Shown in pieces: positions 57,037-64,000 of a DNA stretch of 64,000 nucleotides. A model generated the notes under the pieces. That model searched no databases. It was not told where the DNA came from and worked only from the letters and a program-made list of their open reading frames with translations. Within the stretch, counting starts at the first letter, position 1, and the number at the start of each line of letters is the position of its first letter. This DNA comes from an uncultured Flavobacteriaceae bacterium (GTDB taxonomy: Bacteria > Bacteroidota > Bacteroidia > Flavobacteriales > Flavobacteriaceae), in contig CALSOZ010000001.1 of assembly GCA_943788095.1 (NCBI GenBank), positions 248,001 to 312,000 on the forward strand, read 5' to 3'. The translations under genes and the position numbers were made by a program.

Positions 57037-57067
57037 TTTGTTTTCTATGATTAACACCATACTTTTG
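57037..57067 (+). promoter_or_regulatory. Consensus promoter of the OmpA gene
   Basis: TTTG (57037-57040) and TACTTTTG (57060-57067) are separated by 19 bases, the consensus spacing of Bacteroidota -33 and -7 elements. It is the only promoter here with both boxes intact, suggesting strong expression. Confidence 0.8.
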
Positions 57068-57098
57068 CAAGTAATCAAAAAAACTAAATTTAACTAAT

Positions 57099-58529
57099 AT
57101 GAAAAATCTTAGCAGATTAATTCTATCCACTTTACTAATCGTAGTGATTGGCAATGTGAACGCTCAGGACAGTAACAATCCTTGGCAAATTACAATAGGC
57201 GTTAACGCCGTTGATGTTTATCCAGTTGGAGAAGATGCTCCACAAGGAGATTTTTTTGGAGAGTTCTTTAACGTCTCTGATCATTGGAATATCCTTCCTG
57301 CATTTTCAACACTTTCTGTACAAAGGTATCTTGATAACGATTTCTCAATCGGTATATCTGGATCAATGAACAGAATCGAAAAATGGGGCTCTTTAGAAGG
57401 TGAGCCTAGTGTCGCTGTTGACAACCTTATGTATTACGGGGTAGACGCAAATGTAAAGTACAGCTTATCAACGCTTTTAAATACATCAAGACTTGAGCCT
57501 TTTTTAGCGATCGGTGGTGGTTATACTTGGATCGAAGAGGGTAAGTATAATACAGAACCGTCAAATGATTCTTCTAGTGATTTAGCAGGATCAGCGACCT
57601 TCAATGGGACATTTGGTATTGCATATTGGATTACTAAGAATTTTGGTCTTACGGCTCAATCAACTTATAAAAACTCATTCGATGATCAACTAACATCACA
57701 CTTTCAACACGCTTTAGGATTTTCTGTGAAGTTTGGTGGAGTTGATACTGATGGCGATGGTGTATATGATAAAGACGATACCTGTCCTGAAGTTGCTGGT
57801 TTAGCACAATTTGCTGGATGTCCAGACTCTGATGCAGATGGGATTCAAGATTCAGAAGATACGTGTCCAAATGAAGCTGGTTTAGCTGAATTTAAAGGAT
57901 GTCCTGATACGGATGGCGATGGCGTTTCTGATAATGAAGATACCTGTCCAAATGAAGCAGGATTAAAATCATTAGCTGGGTGTCCAGATGCTGATTCTGA
58001 TGGTGTTGCCAATGCACAAGACACATGTCCAAACGAGGCAGGTCCAGTTGCAAATGGTGGATGTCCTTGGAAAGATGGTGATAGTGATGGTGTATTAGAT
58101 AAAGACGATAACTGTCCTACTGAAGCTGGAACTGTTGCAAACAACGGTTGTCCTGAAGTTGTTCTTCCAACAGAAGATGTACAAACTCAACTTACAAACT
58201 ACGCAAGAACAATCAACTTTAGCTTAGGGAAATCAAATTTCAAGAAATCAGCATTCCCAACGTTACAAGCAATTACAGGAATTCTTAATGAATATCCAAA
58301 AGCAAACTTTATAGTTGAAGGTCATACAGACAGTATTTCTACTAAAGCATTTAATCAAAGATTATCTGAATCTAGAGCGAATGCTGTTGTAAATTACTTC
58401 ATATCAAATGGTGTTTCTGCCGAAAGATTAACAACGGTTGGTTTTGGTGAAACAACTCCAATTGAATCTAATATGACTGCTGCAGGTAGAGCTGCTAACA
58501 GACGTGTAGAAGTTAAATTGGCTAAGTAG
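57099..58529 (+). CDS. OmpA family protein with thrombospondin type 3 repeats
   Basis: The 476-residue outer-membrane protein has a signal peptide (to about 22, VNAQ), a beta-barrel (about 25-208), five calcium-binding thrombospondin type 3 repeats (about 210-350, each around DxDGDGVxDxxDxCP) and a C-terminal OmpA domain that binds peptidoglycan (VEGHTDSISTKAFNQRLSES and RAANRRVEVKLAK). It is probably an abundant structural protein, consistent with its consensus promoter and strong terminator. Confidence 0.96.
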   Translation: MKNLSRLILSTLLIVVIGNVNAQDSNNPWQITIGVNAVDVYPVGEDAPQGDFFGEFFNVSDHWNILPAFSTLSVQRYLDNDFSIGISGSMNRIEKWGSLEGEPSVAVDNLMYYGVDANVKYSLSTLLNTSRLEPFLAIGGGYTWIEEGKYNTEPSNDSSSDLAGSATFNGTFGIAYWITKNFGLTAQSTYKNSFDDQLTSHFQHALGFSVKFGGVDTDGDGVYDKDDTCPEVAGLAQFAGCPDSDADGIQDSEDTCPNEAGLAEFKGCPDTDGDGVSDNEDTCPNEAGLKSLAGCPDADSDGVANAQDTCPNEAGPVANGGCPWKDGDSDGVLDKDDNCPTEAGTVANNGCPEVVLPTEDVQTQLTNYARTINFSLGKSNFKKSAFPTLQAITGILNEYPKANFIVEGHTDSISTKAFNQRLSESRANAVVNYFISNGVSAERLTTVGFGETTPIESNMTAAGRAANRRVEVKLAK

Positions 58530-58556
58530 TTTTACGCCATACACAATAAAAAGCTT

Positions 58557-58590
58557 AAAACGCTTCGCTATTGCGAAGCGTTTTTTTATT
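58557..58590 (+). terminator. Strong terminator between ompA and the AddB-like gene
   Basis: AAAACGCTTCGC (58557-58568) and GCGAAGCGTTTT (58573-58584) form a 12-bp stem with a TATT loop, followed by a T-rich tract. It ends only 8 bases before the next start codon. Confidence 0.93.
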
Positions 58591-58598
58591 TTTATAAC

Positions 58599-61355
58599 AT
58601 GACAAGTTTTATTTATGACGTTCTAAAAGATTTAGAAACACATTCGAAAGATGTTTCTAAATTAAGCCTTATTCTCCCGAACAAACGGGCTGGGGTATTC
58701 CTTAAAATGGAGTGGTCAAAATTAAATAAAACCACAGGATTTTTACCTCACATCATTGCAGTTGAAACTTTTATTGAAGAGTTGTCACAACTTAGACTTC
58801 TAAGTAACACGGAACTTCTTTTCGAATTTTACGAAGTTTATTTAGAACTGACCCCTCAAATCGAACAAGACTCTTTTGATAGTTTTTCAAAGTGGGCCCC
58901 TATTGTGCTCCAAGATTTTAATGAAATTGATCGCTATTTAATCCCACAAGATCAGATTTTTGAGTACCTCTCAGCGATTCAAGAATTAAACCATTGGTCT
59001 TTAGAGGCAAATTCGACGCCGCTTATTAAAGGTTATTTGTTTTTTTGGAAACAGATTTACTCCTATTACAAAAAGTTTACAAAGCACCTTCTTCAAAAAG
59101 GGGCAGGATATCAGGGATTGATTTATAGAAAAGCCGTCCAAAATCTCGAAACATACATTCAAAACAACCCCAACACATCACATGTGTTTTTAGGGTTTAA
59201 TGCTTTAAACGCCTCGGAATCCAACATCATTCAAGAATTATTACAACAAAACAAAGCAACGATCTATTGGGACATTGATCAAACGTTTTTAGAAACACCC
59301 CAACACGATGCGGGTTACTTTATAAGACAATATCAAAAAGCGTGGAAACATTTCAAATCTCAACCTATTAAATGGCTTTCTAATTATTATACCAACCCCA
59401 AGCATATATCAGTCGTTGGAACGCCAAAAAACATAGGCCAGGTGAAATATGTCGGCGCATTATTACAACGACTACACACCCAAAATAAGCTTCACAATAC
59501 GGCTTTGGTTTTAGGAAATGAAGATTTATTGATTCCAATATTGAATTCGATTCCTAGTACAATTCAAGACATCAATATCACTATGGGGTTGCCTTTGAAA
59601 CAAATTCCTTTTGCCGCCTTTATAGACCAATGGTTTCAACTCCAAAAAGAAGCATCATCTCATTACTACTATCAAGATGTCATTGCAGTCTTATCTCATC
59701 AATTTGTACGCCCTTTGTTTCAAACTCAAGATCAGGATGCGGCTCAATTGATTATGACCACCATCAAAAACCAAAACTTAGTAAGCCTTACAAAGGATCA
59801 AATTATTGCGATTGCACCAGATCACAACACTCTTTTAGAGCTTTTGTTTGGAACTTGGAACGATCAGCCAAACAAAGCCATCGAAAGTGTTTTTGCCCTT
59901 ATTTTTAAACTTAAAGACCATTATTCCACCTCTAAAAGCAAGCATCTTTTACCTTTAGAGTATTTATATCGTTTTTCGGAAATATTTAATCACTTACAGC
60001 GGTTAAACAAATCATATAACTATCTCACAAGTATTAAAGTGTTACAAAGTCTGTACAAGGAATTGTTAAGTTTAGAAACGCTAGATTTTAAAGGACAACC
60101 TTTAAAAGGATTACAAATTATGGGAATGCTCGAGTCGCGTGTGTTAGATTTTGAGGCGGTCATTATAGTTTCAGTGAATGAAGGCATCTTACCAGCTGGA
60201 AAAACAAATAATTCATTTATTCCGTTTGATGTTAAAATAGAAAACGGCCTACCGACCTACAAAGAAAAAGATGCGGTTTATACCTATCACTTTTACCGTT
60301 TACTTCAACGGGCTAAGAACGCTCATATTATCTATAATACTGAACCCGATGTGTTGAGTGGTGGCGAACGCAGTCGATTTATAACGCAGCTAGAATTTGA
60401 AGCACACCATGTTTTAGATCATAAGATCGTGATGCCAGAGACGCCTCAAATCACCCCACAACTAGTAACCGTTCAAAAAACACCTGAAATTTTATCCCAA
60501 CTCAAGCGTGTGGCCAAAAAAGGATTTTCACCCTCTTCTTTGAGTCAGTATATTCGAAACCCTATAGACTTTTATAACCAGAAAATTCTGGGCGTCAAGT
60601 CCGAAAACCTTTTAGAAGAAACCATCGCTGCAAACACTTTTGGAAGTATTATTCACAACACACTCGAAGCGTTTTACACCCCTTTTGTTGGTCGTGTTTT
60701 GGATACAGCAATGATCACTGCTTTAAAACCTAAAATTGCACCCACAGTGGCACACTATTTTAAGGAGTTTTATAAGGAAGGCGATATCACAACAGGGTTA
60801 AACCTCATTAGTTTTGAAATTGCAAAACGCTATGTTTCTAATTTTTTAGCATATGAAATAGCGTGTATCAACAATGGGGATCAAATTAAAATTGAAGCGA
60901 TTGAATCAAACATAACGGTGGCGATCGACATTCCCGAACTCCAAACCCCGATTCAATTAATTGGAACGATTGACAGGGTAGACACCTGTAATGGCACCCA
61001 ACGAATCATTGATTACAAAACCTCTCAAGTTTCTCAAACAGAGTTAGAACTCGTCAATTGGGAAGATTTGACCTCAGACTATAAAGCGTACAGTAAAAGC
61101 TTTCAAATCTTGACGTATGCCTACATGATAAACAGCCAAGCTCCTTTTACGACGGCGGTTGAAGCAGGAATCATTTCGTTTAAAAACCTCAAATCAGGAT
61201 TGCTTAAGTTTGCCAAGAAAGATAAGCCAGGGGCTTACGCTCAAAAAACAACGCTCCTTTCTATTGAAACCTTAGAGACTTACGAACAGGCGCTCAAAAC
61301 CTTAATTTTGGAACTATTTAATCCTGAGATCCATTTTGTAGAAAAAGAAGTTTAA
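58599..61355 (+). CDS. PD-(D/E)XK nuclease family protein (AddB-like)
   Basis: The 918-residue protein opens with LILPNKRAGVFLKMEW, an AddB-type start with a degenerate P-loop, and ends in a RecB-like nuclease domain: LIGTIDRVD near 788, IIDYKTS near 805 and SFQILTYAYM near 833. It is shorter than classical AddB (about 1160). The cysteine that begins the AddB iron-sulfur staple is replaced in LSQYIRNPIDFYNQKIL, and no C-terminal cysteine cluster is seen. It probably partners the AddA-like helicase. The start of the downstream hydrolase overlaps its stop by one base. Confidence 0.85.
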   Translation: MTSFIYDVLKDLETHSKDVSKLSLILPNKRAGVFLKMEWSKLNKTTGFLPHIIAVETFIEELSQLRLLSNTELLFEFYEVYLELTPQIEQDSFDSFSKWAPIVLQDFNEIDRYLIPQDQIFEYLSAIQELNHWSLEANSTPLIKGYLFFWKQIYSYYKKFTKHLLQKGAGYQGLIYRKAVQNLETYIQNNPNTSHVFLGFNALNASESNIIQELLQQNKATIYWDIDQTFLETPQHDAGYFIRQYQKAWKHFKSQPIKWLSNYYTNPKHISVVGTPKNIGQVKYVGALLQRLHTQNKLHNTALVLGNEDLLIPILNSIPSTIQDINITMGLPLKQIPFAAFIDQWFQLQKEASSHYYYQDVIAVLSHQFVRPLFQTQDQDAAQLIMTTIKNQNLVSLTKDQIIAIAPDHNTLLELLFGTWNDQPNKAIESVFALIFKLKDHYSTSKSKHLLPLEYLYRFSEIFNHLQRLNKSYNYLTSIKVLQSLYKELLSLETLDFKGQPLKGLQIMGMLESRVLDFEAVIIVSVNEGILPAGKTNNSFIPFDVKIENGLPTYKEKDAVYTYHFYRLLQRAKNAHIIYNTEPDVLSGGERSRFITQLEFEAHHVLDHKIVMPETPQITPQLVTVQKTPEILSQLKRVAKKGFSPSSLSQYIRNPIDFYNQKILGVKSENLLEETIAANTFGSIIHNTLEAFYTPFVGRVLDTAMITALKPKIAPTVAHYFKEFYKEGDITTGLNLISFEIAKRYVSNFLAYEIACINNGDQIKIEAIESNITVAIDIPELQTPIQLIGTIDRVDTCNGTQRIIDYKTSQVSQTELELVNWEDLTSDYKAYSKSFQILTYAYMINSQAPFTTAVEAGIISFKNLKSGLLKFAKKDKPGAYAQKTTLLSIETLETYEQALKTLILELFNPEIHFVEKEV

Positions 61356-62200
61356 TGGTTATAACTAAAAAAAATATCGCGATTAAAGGGCCGCATCGCC
61401 GTCCGATCCTATTGGATATGGTTTACAATAACGCAGTTGAATACGCGCCACTAATCATCTTTTGTCATGGGTATAAAGGCTTTAAAGACTGGGGCGCTTG
61501 GAATTTACTTGCAGAAGCATTTGCTACTTCTGGCACGGCTTTCTTGAAGTTTAATTTTTCTCATAACGGTGGGACAGTTAAGCAACCTATCGATTTCCCT
61601 GACCTCGAAGCTTTTGGTCTTAATAACTATACAAAAGAACTGGACGACTTGAACACGGTGCTTAATTGGGTTGAAACGACCTATGCAAAGCATCCGAATA
61701 TTAACACCTCTACTATCATATTAATAGGCCACAGTCGAGGTGGCGGGATTGTAACCCTTAAAGCAGCCGAAGATTTCCGTGTAAAAAAGCTAGTGAGTTT
61801 GGCAGGTGTTTCAGATTTTAAATCGAGGTTTCCAAAAGGGACTGATCTTAAAACTTGGAAATTGGAAGGCGTCCGTTTTGTGTTGAATGGCCGTACAAAA
61901 CAACAAATGCCTCACTATTATCAATTCTACGATAATTTTATGGCAAATGAATCTAGGCTTACAATTCAAACGGCCGTCAAAAAATTACAGTTACCATTCC
62001 TAATTATTCATGGGGATCAAGACACAAGTGTTCATTTAGAGGAGGCTCTGATGCTACATACGTGGTGTCCTAATGCATATTTGGCCGTATTGGAAGGTGC
62101 GAATCATGTGTTTGGAAGTCAGCATCCTTGGCTATTTGACGAATTACCTCCGTATTTACAGCAAATCCACTCCAAAATCACCCATTTTATTAACAATTAG
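61355..62200 (+). CDS. Alpha/beta hydrolase
   Basis: The 281-residue protein has the oxyanion region IIFCHGYKGFKDWG, the nucleophile elbow GHSRGGG, the acid in IIHGDQDTSVH and the histidine in GANHVFG. The family includes dienelactone hydrolase-like and peptidase-like members; the substrate is unknown. No signal peptide is seen. It is translationally coupled to the AddB-like gene (TAATG), though no functional link is evident. Confidence 0.9.
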   Translation: MVITKKNIAIKGPHRRPILLDMVYNNAVEYAPLIIFCHGYKGFKDWGAWNLLAEAFATSGTAFLKFNFSHNGGTVKQPIDFPDLEAFGLNNYTKELDDLNTVLNWVETTYAKHPNINTSTIILIGHSRGGGIVTLKAAEDFRVKKLVSLAGVSDFKSRFPKGTDLKTWKLEGVRFVLNGRTKQQMPHYYQFYDNFMANESRLTIQTAVKKLQLPFLIIHGDQDTSVHLEEALMLHTWCPNAYLAVLEGANHVFGSQHPWLFDELPPYLQQIHSKITHFINN

Positions 62201-62292
62201 GATTAGTTCTTAAAAAAAACTGCATTTATCTGATATTTTTTTTGGAAAGAACAAACTAATTTTTGTAATTTAGACTAAAATAAATATATATT

Positions 62293-62490
62293 ATGGGATA
62301 TTCATTCAAAAATAGCAAAGGAAAGACGTACTTTTTACACACTAAAGATGTAATTCTTAAAGGTGGTAGAGAACAAACTATTTATTATTTCGCCAAAGAT
62401 GAGCGTGATAATACATGTGATCTTCCTGCTGGAAAAATGATTGTAGAAAACGAAAAAACTGGATTACCTTTTGTGAAAAAGGCCGTTTAA
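62293..62490 (+). CDS. Small conserved protein, unknown function
   Basis: A 65-residue soluble protein, GYSFKNSKGKTYFLHTKDV at the start and PAGKMIVENEKTGLPFVKK at the end. It belongs to a widespread group of very small bacterial proteins with the pattern YxLHxKxVxLKGGRxQTIYYFAKD; no function is known to me. It has its own terminator. Confidence 0.85.
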   Translation: MGYSFKNSKGKTYFLHTKDVILKGGREQTIYYFAKDERDNTCDLPAGKMIVENEKTGLPFVKKAV

Positions 62491-62512
62491 AGTTTTTCAA
62501 TCTAAACAATTT

Positions 62513-62541
62513 AAAGTCCACTCTTAGAGTGGGCTTTTTTG
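62513..62541 (+). terminator. Terminator after the small conserved gene
   Basis: AAAGTCCACTC (62513-62523) and GAGTGGGCTTT (62527-62537) form an 11-bp stem with one T-G pair and a TTA loop, followed by a T run. Confidence 0.88.
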
Positions 62542-62591
62542 TTTCATGTCCATAATAAATAGCTTAAATTGAAAATAACAATTAACCAATC

Positions 62592-63230
62592 ATGCGAAAA
62601 CAACTTATTATTTTTGCCTTTCTAATCTTAGGCGCAACTGCAGTAGCACAGACCACAAAAACATATTACAATAGCGGAAACACCTCAACGACTAAGAAGT
62701 TTGTGGGTTCAAAGTGGCTTCCAGGAACTATAGTGTTAGCAGATGGGAGCGAACTTGTAGGCCAAGTTAAAGGCTATACGTATAAAGAGAATGACATCAA
62801 TTCATTCCGGTTTAGAGTAAAAAAAGGAGACAAAGCAAGAACCATTAAAGCAGCGGATTGCCAGTTGATCTCTTACGATGGATTGATTATTCTTTCGTTG
62901 CCTAAAAACCTTAAAAAAATATACGGGAAACGCCTATTTTATGTCTCTTTATATTATGGGGAGCATCTCACTATTTTTCAAAACCCCAAAGCAAGTATTT
63001 CAGAAGGTAGTCCAGGCTCGATTACATTTAATGAAGGTCAAATGCTCAGTTACTTAGCGCTAAAAGACGGCCAAATCTCCAAACTTACAGCCTTGAGCTT
63101 TAGAAAACAAATGAGAAGACTTTGTTATGATAATGAAAAATTCATGAACCGCACCACCGACAAAAGATGGTTTAAATATGACAACGTTTATAAAGTGGCT
63201 CATTTCTATAACCAAACCAAAAACAAGTAA
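62592..63230 (+). CDS. Secreted protein of unknown function
   Basis: A 212-residue protein with a signal peptide cleaved near residue 20 (GATAVAQ). The mature part contains WLPGTIVLADGSELVGQVKG, followed by basic, beta-rich sequence (FRFRVKKGDKARTIKAADCQ). It has no lipobox and no recognised domain. It is probably periplasmic or surface-exposed. Confidence 0.8.
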   Translation: MRKQLIIFAFLILGATAVAQTTKTYYNSGNTSTTKKFVGSKWLPGTIVLADGSELVGQVKGYTYKENDINSFRFRVKKGDKARTIKAADCQLISYDGLIILSLPKNLKKIYGKRLFYVSLYYGEHLTIFQNPKASISEGSPGSITFNEGQMLSYLALKDGQISKLTALSFRKQMRRLCYDNEKFMNRTTDKRWFKYDNVYKVAHFYNQTKNK

Positions 63231-63344
63231 ACAGTTTTCTTTTATCACACTAAATGATCTCACATCCATCTTTAAATCTTGACTCACAGTTGAGAGATTA
63301 AATGGAGGTTACAAGTGACCGATCCCAAACAATAGCCCATACAT

Positions 63345-63902
63345 ATGAAATCAATTCTATTTTTAATCAGCTTCATTTTTTGTAGTCAACTACAAGCCCA
63401 AGACACAACATTTAAATATGTAAAAACAGACGAAACAAAAGCGATTGCAGGTCTCAAATCTGTGATGAACGCTTCTGCCTTTGTATTTAATGAACGGTCT
63501 GCTGCCGAGAATTATGAAATTGTGTACAACTACATCGCTTCTAAGTATGCGTACCCAGAGGATGTTTTGATGTCCTCAACTCCAGCAGAAGAACTCGTGA
63601 TTCAAGAAACAATTTCTGACTTATATACTATGAAGTCTATGGGGTTCGTCAATAGTTTTGCAGTGCGCTACAACCTAGTTTTCAAGACCAATGAAGGCAG
63701 TATAGAATGCATCGTTGTTTCTATGCAACTTGGAAATACAGTAAACATGTCTCAAAACATGGATGTAGAGTGGGATGATTTGAAAGGACTTTATTTGCAT
63801 CGAAAAAATGGGAAGCCTAAAAAAACGATGTTTGGAATAACAGACACAAAAATTGAAAACCATTTTAACGCTATTTTAAAATCCTTAAAACAGTCTAAAT
63901 AA
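63345..63902 (+). CDS. Secreted protein of unknown function
   Basis: A 185-residue protein with a signal peptide ending near residue 18 (CSQLQAQ). The rest is mixed alpha/beta with no recognised motif. It lies 114 bases after another secreted unknown on the same strand. The last 98 bases of the window show no further gene. Confidence 0.78.
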   Translation: MKSILFLISFIFCSQLQAQDTTFKYVKTDETKAIAGLKSVMNASAFVFNERSAAENYEIVYNYIASKYAYPEDVLMSSTPAEELVIQETISDLYTMKSMGFVNSFAVRYNLVFKTNEGSIECIVVSMQLGNTVNMSQNMDVEWDDLKGLYLHRKNGKPKKTMFGITDTKIENHFNAILKSLKQSK

Positions 63903-64000
63903 GGTGTTTATTTTATGATGAAAAGGTGTTGGTTAAACGACAAAAACTAGTTCCAACGAATGTTTGGTGATGTGTGTGATCTAATAATCGCATAAAGCAC

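Noticed and set aside
1-64000. CRISPR arrays, insertion sequences, prophage, tRNA or rRNA genes
   Set aside because: No regular direct repeats, transposase motifs, phage genes or cloverleaf-like segments were seen on reading both strands; a tRNA scan would be decisive.

Overview
The window is an AT-rich chromosomal segment from a member of the Bacteroidota, most likely a marine Flavobacteriaceae. The support is the Bat/MoxR aerotolerance cluster, the acpP-fabF-rnc-IPExxxVDY-pyk gene order, a class II glutamate synthase beside ammonium transporters, an OmpA protein with thrombospondin type 3 repeats, short signal peptides ending in Q, and promoters with the Bacteroidota -7 box TAnnTTTG. It carries housekeeping and core metabolic genes almost throughout. 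I saw no insertion sequence, prophage, CRISPR array, rRNA or tRNA.

Layout. 1-2.3 kb: mscL, an alanine racemase gene broken by about eight single-base indels, and thymidine kinase. 2.4-6.7 kb: gpsA, pheS and cvpA mixed with three unnamed conserved-looking genes. 6.7-8.9 kb: a SulP anion transporter and a small membrane protein. 8.9-18 kb: an eight-gene minus-strand cluster, moxR-DUF58-batD-like-batA-batB-batC-batD-batE. 18-24 kb: an aldo/keto reductase, an AlbA_2-type protein, an envelope pair (tandem-OmpA protein plus membrane-anchored helix-hairpin-helix protein), an ALDH7-type dehydrogenase and a CYTH protein. 24-37.4 kb: phosphoenolpyruvate carboxylase, then a nitrogen-assimilation block of glnK-amt1, porin-amt2 and gltBD. 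37.5-44.2 kb: ilvD-ilvB-ilvN-ilvC-ilvA. 44.3-48.6 kb: pyruvate kinase, IPExxxVDY protein, rnc, fabF and acpP on the minus strand. 48.7-53 kb: purN, RNase H, a PfkB kinase and a long PurF-like protein. 53-62.2 kb: superoxide dismutase and an AddA-like and AddB-like pair separated by an OmpA gene, then a hydrolase. 62.2-64 kb: a small protein and two secreted unknowns.

How it fits together. The 24-44 kb region joins carbon and nitrogen flow: Ppc makes oxaloacetate, the two Amt proteins with PII take up ammonium, GOGAT makes glutamate, and the Ilv enzymes use pyruvate and threonine to make branched-chain keto acids. The most interesting signal is a palindrome with core CCCTAAATTTTTAGGG, present upstream of glnK-amt1 and upstream of gltBD, with a looser copy upstream of porin-amt2. 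At glnK and at the porin it is centred about 26 bases from the start of a good -7 box, where a class II activator would bind. This looks like an operator for a nitrogen-assimilation regulon whose regulator is not in the window.
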